Assembly (NCBI GenBank): GCA_029168955.1
Contig: JAPDOI010000905.1
Span: forward strand, 62,001-126,000
Length of the DNA: 64,000 nt
Source of the DNA: Aplectana chamaeleonis
Taxonomy: Eukaryota; Nematoda; Chromadorea; Rhabditida; Cosmocercidae
Direction of reading: 5' to 3'
Part shown: positions 9,169 to 20,274 of the stretch, piece after piece
Numbering within the stretch: position 1 is the first letter of the stretch
Layout: each line of letters begins with the position of its first letter
The notes under the pieces: model-generated
What the model saw: the letters and a program-made list of their open reading frames with translations, nothing else
The model's database searches: none
What the model was told of the DNA's origin: nothing
Translations under genes and position numbers: made by a program

Positions 9169-10597
9169 GGTAGGTTTTACCCACTAAATGGCAGGGTACT
9201 TACCGTGACTCACAGTGATCCTCAAAATTTCGAAATTTTTGTTTCATTTCTGGAGTGGGATGCGTTTTTGGGGAATTAGGGGCGGGGCCGACCTTTTACT
9301 TGTAATTTTTCACCTATTTGAGGGAACTGAGACCCCGTGTTTGGTAGGGTTGTTACAGGCCTGCCCGAGTGGAATATCAAAAACTACTTCTGAGGTTAGA
9401 GTGTGCCTTTAGGTCGTTGGAAGCATAAAAAAGTAGCCAGAGCGACCGTTTTAAAGCAATCAATTTGGAAGAGTTCGTGTCGAGGGGTAGGATCTGTAAA
9501 AGAATTGGGCGTAAACTGCATGTTTCGGTGATCTCATATGTCTCAAAAAAGGTAGTTGAGACTGGTTTTCGACGCTTGTAACGTCGTGAGCGTTCTAGTA
9601 GGAGGCGTACGACGCCATTAACGTCACTATCTCAACATTTTTTTTCGAACGTGTATACTGCCAAGGAATTCAGTGTCGTCAGGGTGTGAGTTCCTACTCC
9701 TGCGACCCCTAGGTAAAGCCTGGTTTGCTCGGACGAGTCCGGGCGAAGTAAGAAGTCTCGAACAATGGGAACAGCGGACTGCTGGCGAAAATCCGCCAGT
9801 TGCTCAACAGCTGGATGACAACTTCTTTTTTGAACCCCAAAAACTGTTGGCTGCTGCGGATCTCACCAGAACAATTTTTTTCTTTGGGTGAATGACCACT
9901 AATTTCCGAAGAGATTATAATCAAAACGTCAGATCTTTCGAATTGAGGCACTGTTTTCTCAGGCGCGAACCTTAGTTTGCTTTATGGTTCTTTTTTTCAA
10001 TCTGATGTATATTAATTACTCTCATGTTTCTGTTCATTGTTAATGATTGACAAATAAATAATAATGATAATAACTGGCATTTAGCTGGCCAATGGCAATC
10101 ACGAGGCCGACAGTTGGCATACACTCGTCATGCCAGGTATTGCCAGCGGCGGACGACAGGCGAATATGTGTCAGTTGCCTAACAGCTGGGTGATAACTGG
10201 CATTTAGCTGGCACTTGGCAATTACGAGGCCGACGGTTGGCTCATCCTTGGCATCTCAATTAGAGCTAGCGGCGGACCGCTGGTGGTCTGCGAAAATGAA
10301 TAGTATCGTTAGTATCTCTTCTGGCTCAATAATACAAATGCGCAGTTTCCCGCCCCGAGCTGCAGGTTCAAAAAAAGTTATGAGAGCATTTTCTCAGCCT
10401 CGCGGAAAGGCAAGCGTACCCATCGGGAATTTTTTGGGAGTTTAAAAAAATTTTCTCGGATTTCGCTGAAACTTATGTGGGGGTAATGTAGGGGTAATCT
10501 AGGGTGGTGAACACTAATCTGGATTCCATTTGTGGAAATGTTGTGGTTTACTGTAGGTTACGGTGGGTACCATGCCATTTAGGTGGCAAAACCCACC
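9169..10597. mobile_element. GGTAGG-ended foldback with internal insertions
   Basis: The left end GGTAGGTTTTACCCACTAAA follows the TTAA of the preceding MITE. The right end, reversed, reads GGTGGGTTTTGCCACCTAAA and continues into ACCGTAACCTACAGTAAACC. The same end recurs at 55134 and, more distantly, at 59619 and 61376. The right flank is ATAG rather than TTAA, so the right boundary is uncertain. Inside are a partial family D arm (about 9540-9660) and a 121-bp tandem duplication. No gene is supported. Confidence 0.55.
10071..10275. repeat. Tandem duplication, period about 121 bp
   Basis: ATAACTGGCATTTAGCTGGC starts at 10071 and again at 10192. Each copy continues through ACGAGGCCGAC and GTTGGC into a GGCGGAC stretch. 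The copies differ at scattered positions. Noncoding. Confidence 0.75.
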
Positions 10598-10766
10598 ATA
10601 GTATATTGAAAATCGACAAACGGACGTGAAGCTCGTATTCTCCACCCCGAATAACCCCCGTATACAAATTTTGAGTAAAACCTGAGATTTTGACCAAACT
10701 ACTGTATACCCGCGGTAATCTACCGAGTATGCAAAATATTGATGAACGGACTCCAGACTGCGTTAA

Positions 10767-11222
10767 GGGCACAGGACACCCAGAAAATTAAATTTCAGAT
10801 TTCATGCTTATCTTGGAGAGAGTCACACGCTGATCACAGTGGTATCCCTGAAATCGTCCAAGACCCCCTTTCAACAGAGTTATGGCTCTTCAAAGATGTC
10901 TAGATTCTGGGGGTGAAAAATTGGTGGACGAGTTGTCTCAGGCCTGTATTTCTCTTCATTCGAAATCGTTGCGCTAGTGCGAGCCAGGATAAGTAGATAG
11001 CCCAGCAATGGACTGAAGAACGATGATTTATTGGAATTCATCCATCCATCGAGCCGCTATCGAGTCCAAAAATCTGTAAGGGGGTCGGGCCTGTGTTGGT
11101 CGCTTATATCTCGCTTATCTGGAGGAATTGAGATCTCGCATTTTGCACGTGTTATACAGGAGGGGTCTTCTACACAATTACATGAAAATCTCAAAATGCA
11201 TATCTGAGGGTGAACTGTGCCT
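10767..11222. mobile_element. MITE with GGGCACAGG / TGTGCCT ends
   Basis: About 456 bp between TTAA sites at 10763-10766 and 11223-11226. Ends are GGGCACAGGACACCCAGA and the complement of TCTGAGGGTGAACTGTGCCT. It is a relative of the 285-bp element at 33532-33816, whose ends read AGGCACAGT. Confidence 0.65.
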
Positions 11223-11690
11223 TTAAGCACTCCAAATAACCCTCATAGAATGATTTTGAGGCACATCTATCGTAGAAATCCGGGAATCTCGAAAGTAGCG
11301 TTTTGCCCTCGAAATTTTCCCCAGTTGGGAAGCTTCGAACGAAATTAGCCGAAAACTATGGAAAATCGACTAATCAATCGCAGACTCGTGATTAGCGCCC
11401 CAAAAACCTTCCTTGGAGCATTTTAGTCGAATCTGCACATTTTTCTAAAACGCTTCCAGAGCCCTCTAATCGGTATGAATAAGCGCCTAACCGAAAATCC
11501 ATACAAGTCCTAAACGCTGTCAGTCTGGGCGAAAAAAACATCCGATGTGGCTGACCCGACCGATGTCCACATGATGTAAGGTAAGAATTGAATGATATCC
11601 AAGATATCGTTCCACATAATTCATACATATTCACCGCGTCAGCCACAGCTGGGGCGGTATTAGGAATCACGGTGGCGCGCGCTATAACTG
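11223..11690. repeat. Copy of dispersed repeat F
   Basis: This noncoding stretch resembles 58850-59124 in reverse orientation: both carry a GATCA/GATTAGCGCCCC-type block, TAGTCGAATCTGCAC-type sequence and a block ending in AAAACGCT. Other copies lie at 53840-54028 plus 54525-54620 (interrupted by a MITE) and 61871-62145. No terminal repeats or coding sequence were found. Confidence 0.5.
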
Positions 11691-11691
11691 T

Positions 11692-12065
11692 TTTTGGACT
11701 ACTCAGAAGTTTTTCAACAACTTAACATCCACTATTCCAACAACTTAACGATTGCCTCATTAAGTTGTCGATAAGGCGTAGGAACGTTGTAGGGAGGCGC
11801 CTCTCAACTTGTCCAAGGGGAGGCCTCAACTTGATCTAGAGTAGGTCTCTAATTGTTGAAAGCCGGTTTCCGCAACTTGTTGCCTTCTTATCATTAAGTG
11901 AAAAACTTCCTTTCAACCACTTGTCGGTCATCAACTATCAAGTTAAGCAGCTCTTTCTGACTACTTGTTTCGCTCTAATCAACAACTTAAAGACCTCTTT
12001 TCAACAAGTGTTCACCCCCTTTTTAACTAGTTAAATACTTCCATAAAACTACTTTTCTCCCACTT
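11692..12065 (+). repeat. Head-plus-array repeat, CAACTTAA type, copy 1
   Basis: Starts with the head ACTCAGAAGTTTTTCAACAA and continues for about 370 bp as irregularly spaced CAACTTAA / CAACTTGT / AAGTTG motifs separated by 15-30 bp. The same head and motif series occur in opposite orientation at 30903-30700. No reading frame is conserved between the copies. Confidence 0.65.
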
Positions 12066-14320
12066 ATCAACAAGAATACACTATACTAGACATCGAATAG
12101 GTTAGAATCATCCAATAAATGGACCTCATTCTGCCCAGGCCTGACTTATGGGAAGTTTTCCCCTTACTGAGACTAGGGAGGAAAATTCATTTATCGAATG
12201 ATTGGGAACCATTCGATGCTCAAGTATAGAACACATCACTCGCGAGAGAATTGAAAACCAAAAGAAAATGTTTTATCAATATCATAAGGGATCACAAGTA
12301 CCCTCTGAGCATACAAAATCGTCCAAAGCCATCATTCCATGGGTAGAATAAAATCGGTTATGGCACATGGAAGAAAAGAGGGAACAGAATTAAGAAAAGC
12401 TTAGGTCAATCACATCGCCTCATTTTTTTGGAGTATCATGTCGTAGGCGTCATCCAGCTTCATCGTTGCATGGCGTCCTCTTCACATTTTCTTCATAATA
12501 TTCGTCCCCGAACATATCCTGCCTGAATTTTATGTGGTAGGGTAACGTTCAACAGCCAAGGCGACTGACTTTGCTTGAATTTAACCACCAAATCATTTTA
12601 AAATTCATAAACCCCATCCATTTATATTTTATGTCCTATTTTTATTTTTATCTTCATATTTATAGTTAGAAAGTATTAAGAGCTGCTTGAACGGGTGCGC
12701 ACATGTAGGTGTTTTCGAGAGGGCGGAATGCCGAGGTAAGTGGACAAGGACTCGGGTTCCTGGCGCCAGAAGTCATGAAGAGTGGGCGGGGTTCCATGTC
12801 CAAAATGGCTATGAGGTCTCCGGGTATAGTGCACGGTATACCGTGGAGGGTGGGCAGCAGGGTCTAGCGAGGTTACGACCGGGCACAAGGAGGGTTGGGA
12901 AGGGGTGGTACCAGTAAAAAATTTGTCCTACAAAGGGAAAATATGTAAATTTGGGGAGAGCACCGCAGGCATTCCAGGCTAAATTTCAAAACAGCAGAGG
13001 AATTTTGGTTTCGAAGAAGTTCCTGGATTTAATGTACAGTACCATCGCAAAGACTAGCCGCGGGATCATTCTAGTCGTGCGGCCACGCGGTCTGACTGCC
13101 GTGACTCTCCATTATCGCCAGTCGTGGACTAGCGTGGCAGATGCCGCTCTCCCCCAACCACAACCCACTGAACCAAAAATTGAGCCGTAGAGAGGAGGTA
13201 AAGCGAGCCACCGTGTAGGACCTCAGCGAAGCTACGAGAAATGCCATTTCTCCATTTTTGGTCCCAAAATATTGCTCTAGGAGAGGGACGTAAACAGTTA
13301 TTATATTTTTCAAAAATTTCGGCCACCAGGATGAAGGCGTAGCTCCGTTGATGGCTTCAAAAAGGGTTGGTGTGATCCTGTACCCCGCCCTCGGGGTGAG
13401 GCGGGGTTGCAAAATGTGGCAAGCAGGGTGGGGGGGTGGCGAAAATTCTGGCCCGAAACGGAGGTTAGGGGGGTCGCCAAAATTTCGGACAGAAAATGAA
13501 ACTTTGGTGAAGATATCCCAAAAATTCTCGATATTTTCGGTCACCAAAGGGGAGGGTCGTAGGATCGTTTAGGTTTCAGACGCTTGAGTCCGACTACTGA
13601 ATGAATTATGGGCGTCTGACCATTCTTGTTATCAAATACAAACTGCCCAGAAAGCGCGCCCCGGGGGGGGCGCAAAAATGGGAAAAGTTGGGAAAGGAAT
13701 TTGACGGTGGGGTCGCTCCGATTTCGAAAAAATTACGCAACGCCCCGCTTTACCCTGCACGCCCTTTATCCAAATTTCAATTTCGAGGTAGGAAATTCAC
13801 TATCCGCTTTCCATCCAAAGTTGGCCCTCTTCCGCACAAACACAGTCACAATACCAATTGCAGCTGTTTTGTTTCTAGCATTTTCAGAATTTTCCTAGCT
13901 CTAACTTGAGATGTGTGTTTCTGATATCTCTTCGAAATATCAGAAACCAGTCGTCCAGCCGGCTCCGCCCGCCTGACTTCGCCCCCACACCCCCGAATTT
14001 CCGCCTCCGGAGGAAATTATCAGGTTCTTTTCGCATATATAGAATCGGCTCAAAAATTATTTTACCCCAATATATTTTATTGTAGACATAAAGGTTGCCT
14101 GCCGCACATGTGTACACTTGGAAAGTCGGACAGCGGCAAATTATAGCGAGAAAAGCAATAGATCTGCTTCAGTTGTGCACGCATATAAAACCAATCCGAG
14201 GTGCGGCAAATCCTGTAGATTAGCGTTCTCGAGCTCGTTTCAAAGACAATTTTCTTTCTGCGGCGTCCTGCGCATTGCTACGTAGTACCGCACACTTTCT
14301 ACGGCGACCAGAGCAGTCCC
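12066..14320. other. Gene-less repeat-derived stretch
   Basis: No supported gene. 12700-12920 is G-rich and open on both strands, but the translations look compositional. 13050-13600 contains copies of a diverged dispersed sequence with phrases such as AATTCTACGACCCC and CCTCAGCGAAGCTACGA, also seen around 14750, 16270-16440, 17040-17110, 19950 and 26270. 13660-13680 holds a short G run. Confidence 0.4.
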
Positions 14321-14329
14321 CCTGAGGTC

Positions 14330-14580
14330 GCGCACCATTTCTACAGGCGCACTCCTAAATGCGTTCCGTACACTTTCGATGGCGTCAGGCGCACTCCTAA
14401 ATGAGTTCTGTACACTTTCTAGCGCGTTTGGCGCACTCTTACATGGGTCCCGCACTTTTTCTATGGCGTACGGCGCACTCTTACATGGGCCCCACACACT
14501 TTCTATGGCGTCCGGCTCTTTTTCCCAGTTGGGTCCCACACACTTTCTACGGCGTCCGGCGCACTCCCATATAGCTCCTA
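14330..14580. repeat. 42-bp minisatellite, about six units
   Basis: Units contain GCGCACTC, TACATGGG or TAAATG, CACTTTCT and TGGCGTCCG at a spacing near 42 bp. 42 is a multiple of three, so both strands are open. The minus strand gives a 14-residue repeat such as CKSAPYAIEKVRDP, and the plus strand also stays open. No start, splice site or homologous protein supports translation. Confidence 0.75.
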
Positions 14581-14590
14581 CGATTCCCTC

Positions 14591-14668
14591 CCGAAACTCA
14601 CAAAACTCCCGGGGGCACAATCTTTACGATCGTGAAGATTGTGCCCCGGGAAATTCGTGGTTTCGGGA
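14591..14668. repeat. Perfect-stem palindrome next to the minisatellite
   Basis: CGGGGCACAATCTT-type arms meet at TACGATCGT. The stem can be read from CCGAAACT on the left to GGTTTCGG on the right, about 78 bp, with a GC-rich CCCGGG block in each arm. It could be a tiny foldback element; no flanking duplication is clear. Confidence 0.6.
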
Positions 14669-14669
14669 A

Positions 14670-16086
14670 AATCGTGAGGCTTTCATTTCAAAAACCGAAA
14701 TTTCTTAGAGAATACGTGAAAGTTTTCAAAAATATTGGTCACAAAGGGGAAGGAATCATACCTCTGCTGAGATCCTACACGACGGCCCGCTTGACCCTGT
14801 TTTCTCAGTCACCGGGTTTAGCTCCGCCGAGGTCCGGCACAACGAACTTTTAATTAGATTCATGCTGAAATCATCGGCTGCTACCTTTTTTGCGAATGCA
14901 CCAAAATATTAATATAATTGCAAAAGGTATTCGCCACTGTTTACAGGACACTTTTGGGAGAGGGGAATTTGTGGCAGATGCCAAAACATGTTACAAAATC
15001 GCTTTCTAAGCAAAATTGCACTTTAAGACTAAAATGGCGCTTTTCACAACGTTTCATTGCAATTACATTCCCAGAATGTCTCCGAAACCGCTGTTTCCAT
15101 TATTTGTTCCAGAAAAAGCTCCGAATGCTCCAATCCAGGCTCGGCACATGGTGTTATAGAAGACAATTTTTGCTTGTCACCTTTGTTCAAGAGGCTCGCA
15201 AAAGGCCTAAGCAGCCGGAGAGGACCGACTCATAATTATCTAATAAGCCTCTCTCCAGGGTCCAGAGGGTCGTCGTTTTGAACCTCAGCGCAGCTGTGAC
15301 CCCCTACACTTAACGACTAGAACATTTTCAAAATTCAACTATCCCCAACCCAAATTTCATTTCTGGACCAGAATTGAAACGATTCGAGACCAATGTTTCT
15401 ATTGTAGGCTTGAATTTTTACGACCCCTTCACAATACGTTGTTTCGCCCTCTTGCAGACTCTCCCTCTCTCTGATCACTACGCACGTCCGATTTAGGGGA
15501 CTAGGTGTCAGCCAGGTCGCAGTTACCCCACAGGATGAAGCGCAGTTAGGTAACTTCTCAGCGAATGATGAGGAGGGCCGTAAACATTTCAGCCTAGAAA
15601 CAAAAATTTGGATGTGGATCGCAGGCAAACTCTGAAAATTGTGGAAGTAGTGGTGAGGGGTCATGGCTCTGCTAAGGTCCTACGCAGCGTGCCGCTCGAC
15701 CGTATCCCAAAGAGGAGGGGTCTGAAGGCCCTTGAGCACCATGCATTAGATGACGTTGCGCCGAAAGGGGGTCAAACACCTTAAGATGAACGTTTTTCAC
15801 ATGAACGGACAATATCTATATTCATAGGTCTAAAAATTTGAAGAAGTGAGTGCTGAATGGCTTGCATTCAGATCTACGCAAAAAATCATATATATTCAAG
15901 AAACCTAGTCTCAAAATACTTGAGAACTCATGAAAAGCTGAAAAATGAGGTCGTGATTGGGATGTCTTGAAACGAGAGGATGAAAATACTTTTCGAGGCT
16001 TAACCGCAGAGATGGGCTGAAAGAAAGAGCGGGGGGGGGGTTGACAACCTAGGTGAAGGCTAATGTGGTGGGTGTATCCACGGAAG
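14670..16086. other. Gene-less repeat-derived stretch
   Basis: No supported gene. Contains further diverged pieces of the CTACGACCCC-type dispersed sequence (14760-14830, 15280-15310, 15660-15700). A small G run lies at 16031. Confidence 0.35.
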
Positions 16087-16202
16087 GGATAGCAGCGGAC
16101 CACTCAGCAGGCCGCGCGCCTGTCGCGTACGCCGATCAATCACCATGTTTCTCGTGGGCGCACACAACGCAGCGCAGTCTGCTGAGGTGTCCGCAGCTAT
16201 CC
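16087..16202. mobile_element. Short foldback element
   Basis: 116 bp with imperfect inverted ends GGATAGCAGCGGACCACTCA and, reversed, GGATAGCTGCGGACACCTCA. The loop is GC-rich. Size and structure fit a MITE; no target duplication is evident. Confidence 0.6.
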
Positions 16203-17267
16203 CATTTCTGGTCACCCGAACTATACGCCTAGTGCCACATCATGTAATAGGGCAGAGTCAAGCGAACCAATGTCTCGGATCTTGGCGAAGCTTAGACCCC
16301 CCTTCCAAATGACCTCAACTATCGAGAATAATTCCTGTCTCCTCCCAGATCATGGTTTTCGAGCGGAAATGCTTATGATGCGCTTTACTGATTTTCCCTT
16401 TCCGGATGAAAATTCTACGACCCCTCACGATCTATGGGAAATCACACCAAAGCGTTGGTCCTGAAGTTACTAAACCTCGCACCACTCCATGCAGTTTTAT
16501 TCATTATTTTATTTATTTGATACGTCACATAAGGTGAACATGGAACTAACACCATATGCAATACAACGATATGTACTAAAATATGCTGACTTGCCAGAGG
16601 GTGTTCTGCATATGGTGGGGAGGGGTATTATCGCATTGTGATTGGCCGAAGTATACGTGCGCAATCAGGGTCCAGCCAGGATAAGAGGGCTGTTGTGCAG
16701 AACTTCATTTGGGCTACGACCCGTCCACTGAGTAAACGAAAATTCCGGCTTTTTCCCGATCTGATGTTGTCTTTTTGCAGCAATTCTTACGATCCCCACC
16801 CAGAATTTTCAATTTGTCTCAAAAGTTTTTACTAACCCCTCCCCCTCTCACCACCCAGTGAGAAATTACACAACAACGCGGCACCATGGGTCCGGCGCGG
16901 CTGTGACCGAAGGTAAAGAGAGTGAGCGCTGGTCGTAAGTTTCGGCCCAAAAAAGGAGAGTGTGCAAAAATGGAGAGGGGTCTCGAAAATGTTAGACAAA
17001 ATTTCCATCTTAAAAAGGGGTTAGTGAAAAATTTCGGACTCTTCTCGAGAATTTTGGTCATCAAAAGATAGGGGTCGTAGCTCCGTCAAGATCTGTCACA
17101 ACGCCCTGCTAGGGGTTCGGCGTGAAGTGGGGATCTCCACAGGGGGGTCTGAGATCAGCCGAGAGACCGAGTGGACCCATCATTCAAAATGGGGGCATAC
17201 ACTGCTTAACACTTGATGGACCGCGTGTTCACACTCACGCCAAAAACTCGATTTTTTTCGTTTCACT
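16203..17267. other. Gene-less repeat-derived stretch
   Basis: No supported gene. 16270-16460 and 16780-17110 contain the ACGACCCC-type dispersed sequence. A purine/pyrimidine-biased run is visible near 16840. Confidence 0.35.
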
Positions 17268-17271
17268 TTAA

Positions 17272-17755
17272 AGGCAGTGTTCACGATAATCTTCGATTTT
17301 GAGATTAATCGCTGAATCGATTGTCTGGCCCTCGAGTAGAACGGAAATGACGAAGAAACCGAGAAAAACGCACCAGAAGGGCACGAAATCCTTTACTCTC
17401 ACTGCGCTTCTTTACTCTCAGTGGAACTGTTTGTTGTGACAATGAAGTCGTTTGTGGACCCGTCTTTTGCAATTCTCTATTTTGTGTTGCTCCGTTATTT
17501 TCTTCGGACCCTAACTAATACTGTTTTGAATAAAATATTCTTACATTTTTGATTTACCCCATTTTTCACCGGTGGCAACCACCGTGAACATGTTCATACA
17601 ACCAGACAACTAGTCCATGTTATAGAGCAATGTCACTGAAATACGACGTTTTAATGCGTTTTTCGCCGTTTCTTCGTATTTTTGTTAACACTTGGTAGCC
17701 AACGCATTGTTTGTAGTGGAGAACTCGGGAATGAAAGTCATCGTGAACACTGTCT
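17272..17755 (+). mobile_element. MITE family A, copy 1
   Basis: 484 bp. Ends AGGCAGTGTTCACGATAATC and, reversed, AGACAGTGTTCACGATGAC. TTAA duplications at 17268-17271 and 17756-17759. Interior landmarks: GGACCCGTCTTTTGCAATTC, a GGTGGCAACCACC-type block and CATGTTCATACAACC. Five further copies lie at 33821, 35483, 37777, 59129 and 61381, almost all 478-486 bp. Confidence 0.92.
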
Positions 17756-17928
17756 TTAAGAAACACGGATTCCTTCTAATTGTTGCTTTTAAATCAATGC
17801 TTAATACAACTTCCATGCTGGTATGCAGATAGTGAGCGCCATCTATCTCATTTTGACAGAGCCGTTCACAACAAAAATTCAATTTAAAAACTCAACGAAT
17901 TGATTGGCCGTGGAGCGCGCGGTCTCTT

Positions 17929-18560
17929 AGGGGTCGTTTATACTTCCGCCGCGGAGCGGCGCGGCAATAAGTGGGACGGCGCGGCGCGCCGCCGAAAAAT
18001 CGCGCCACCAGGATATATAATCGGGCTGCGTCGAATTTACGCGGCCACGTCGTAGAATGACGTTAAACACAGCCTGGAGTAGTTCTGACATGACACAAGG
18101 CCGATTGTAATGAGTGATTTCTTGTGCAAAAGAAACATCTATAATCTTTCGTACCATGACACAGCACCCGAAAGCAGATAGAGTCTTCGAAAACAATTTC
18201 TCTTTGGAAAAATGATTTCAAAAGCTAAGAAAAGGACTTTTTCACAACCCAGCCTACTCTAAACAACGCTCAGGACCTCGGAAGGAATTTTAAAGATGAA
18301 TCAGAAGAACAAAATTGAGAATGTTCATGAAATACCAGCAAAAGAAGCATACTATGTCAACGCGGATCGCACGCGGCCGCCGCGCCGCCTGCTTTCCTCG
18401 GGCGACGCGGCAGCACCTAGGCGGCGGCCGCGTGCGGCACCGTTGGAAGACTTCGAGCGGAAAAACTCTGAACGCCTCGCGGCACCGCCAGGCGGCGCCG
18501 CTTGACCGATATGACTGCATTGCATCTCGCCGCCCCGCGGCGGAAGTATAGATGACCTCT
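17929..18560. mobile_element. GC-rich foldback, long form
   Basis: About 630 bp. Ends GGGGTCGTTTATACTTCCGC and the complement of GCGGAAGTATAGATGACCTC, followed inward by GCGGAGCGGCGCGGC-type sequence. The next element repeats the same ends at only 141 bp. No coding sequence is supported; the open frames near 18300-18550 lie in the GC-rich arm. Confidence 0.75.
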
Positions 18561-18561
18561 T

Positions 18562-18702
18562 AAGAGTCGTTTATACTTCCGCAGCCGAGCGGCGCGGCGA
18601 AGTGCAATCCTACAATATCGATCGTGCCGCGCCCCATGATCAATATTACAGAAATGCACTTCGCCGCGCCGCTCGGAGGCGGAAGTATAAACGACCCCTT
18701 GA
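18562..18702. mobile_element. GC-rich foldback, short form
   Basis: A 141-bp near-palindrome: AGTCGTTTATACTTCCGCAG at the left and its near complement CGGAAGTATAAACGACCCC at the right, with CGAAGTGCA / TGCACTTCG inside. It lies directly after the long form. It probably represents an internally deleted derivative. Confidence 0.8.
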
Positions 18703-18711
18703 GCGTTAAAG

Positions 18712-19272
18712 GCAGTGGTCGCGATGAAAAAGGTTGTCGAGAAAACCATAAAAAATGGTTTGGTTCGCAAACAGCTGAAAGAACACCAAAATTACGGGGC
18801 AAGAAACGGTTTATATGAGCTATCAAGTTCCTAAGTTGAGGATTCGCACACACTTGCGCAGCGCCGATGAAAAAGATCGCAGTCTCATCCCGAGCAGTCA
18901 AATTCATTGACAATCACAGGCAGAAACAAATTCGAGTTTACCTATTAAAAACAACTGAACATTGGAAGCAAGCACTCCACTCAATGTTTTACCTCGATGA
19001 GGATAAAAGTATTCGAGCATGCAAGTCCGAAGGCCATTGTTCATTGATTGAATCACAATTTCAAACCAGCTTATGTTCCTGATACTAGAGATCATCGATG
19101 CCAATTATATGGAGTGCGCTCGTCCGCCATCAAACCACCGAAAAATTGACGCTCGAAATTCGGCCCAAAGTTGGTTCTTTTTCACATTTTTTTTCGTATA
19201 GGCCCTACTACGAATCCAGAAAAGGATTTAGAGAAGAAAAGAAAACAAGTATATTTTATGGAGACCACAGCA
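18712..19272. mobile_element. MITE family C, copy 1 (right end decayed)
   Basis: The left end AGGCAGTGGTCGCGATGAAA follows TTAA at 18708-18711. The interior matches 47829-48377 (GCAAACAGCTGAAA, ACCTATTAAAAACA, TCATCGATGCC). The right end GAGACCACAGCATTTGAG has lost the exact repeat. Confidence 0.7.
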
Positions 19273-20011
19273 TTTGAGATCAATATTTTCACGAAAAATT
19301 CGGTTATACCTTCGAGTTCACAAGAAATGTTCCTCTTCTCTGAATTTAACAAGAAAACAGACAATGTCACGCTGTTGCGGAGAGGTTCTGAGAAAAACGC
19401 TAAACATTTTTCCAAATCACGCTCCTGCAGGGGGTCTGGGTGAAATCGGCCTCCTCCACACCTCATGCGGTACCCCGGCCCAGCTGCACCCAGCTGCAGT
19501 TTGAATCACGTTTTCTCTGTGCATTCAAAAACGTTGCAGCGCGGAAAAATGGGCGTGACTAAGCTCGATAAAACAGTAGCCACAGGCTTGCGATAGCACC
19601 GATCCGAAATCCTCGTGGTGATCCAAAAAAAACAGGAAAACTTACGGACCGCCCTTACAATTCCGCAATATTTCGGCAGCCCTCACCACCTTTCCGGTTT
19701 TCGTACCAGAAACTGTACGATCACTCCATCGCACTGTCCCGCGGGACAATTGAGACGTAAAAATACTCGATGATTTGCAAATTTGGGGGAGGGTGTGAAA
19801 ATGTTGAAACCAAAGTTAAAAGCCTAGGGTATACACTTAAATCAAAACAATCTTGCGAACAAAGAATACAACTTTTTTGAAGTTACAAAGTTTCAATCTT
19901 TTTTCGAGGACATGAACTCTCAAAATTGTTAGAAAATGTTTCACCTAAGGGTGAACGTAGAATTTTTCGACCTCTCCGAAGTTTTGGTACCGAAGAGAAG
20001 GAGGAAGTAAC

Positions 20012-20142
20012 GACGGCATGGATCCCGAAGAGACTTCGCGTTCACTGTTGAAGGTTGGCGCAAACTCGGTGCCGTATGCTATGACATAGGTGCACCGGGT
20101 TTGCCTCCAACGGGGAACGCAGTCTCTTCAGGATCCATGCCG
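20012..20142. mobile_element. Hairpin MITE, copy 1 of two
   Basis: 131 bp with arms CGGCATGGATCCCGAAGAGA and, reversed, CGGCATGGATCCTGAAGAGA, extending through CGTTCACTGTTGAAGGTTGG. A close copy lies at 49654-49793. The interval 19273-20011 upstream carries no supported gene. Confidence 0.8.
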
Positions 20143-20274
20143 ATGCTAGCTACTTCGATGCACAGGACAACAGCCTACTTGACGCTGCCCCTGTTGTGAA
20201 TTAAAATGTGGTGATATTTTACGAGCGAACTTCCTTCTAAGTGATTTTATTTCTTTGTTTTAGTCCTGAATATT

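Noticed and set aside
9673..9951. Open frames on both strands near 9.7-9.95 kb
   Set aside because: Short, overlapping on opposite strands, no protein-like features, inside a nested repeat region.
14240..14620. 126-codon minus-strand repeat protein
   Set aside because: Explained by the 42-bp minisatellite; equally open on the plus strand and without start or splice support.
18315..18770. Arginine/alanine-rich proteins on both strands
   Set aside because: They lie in GC-rich foldback arms, are open on both strands, and follow the palindrome.
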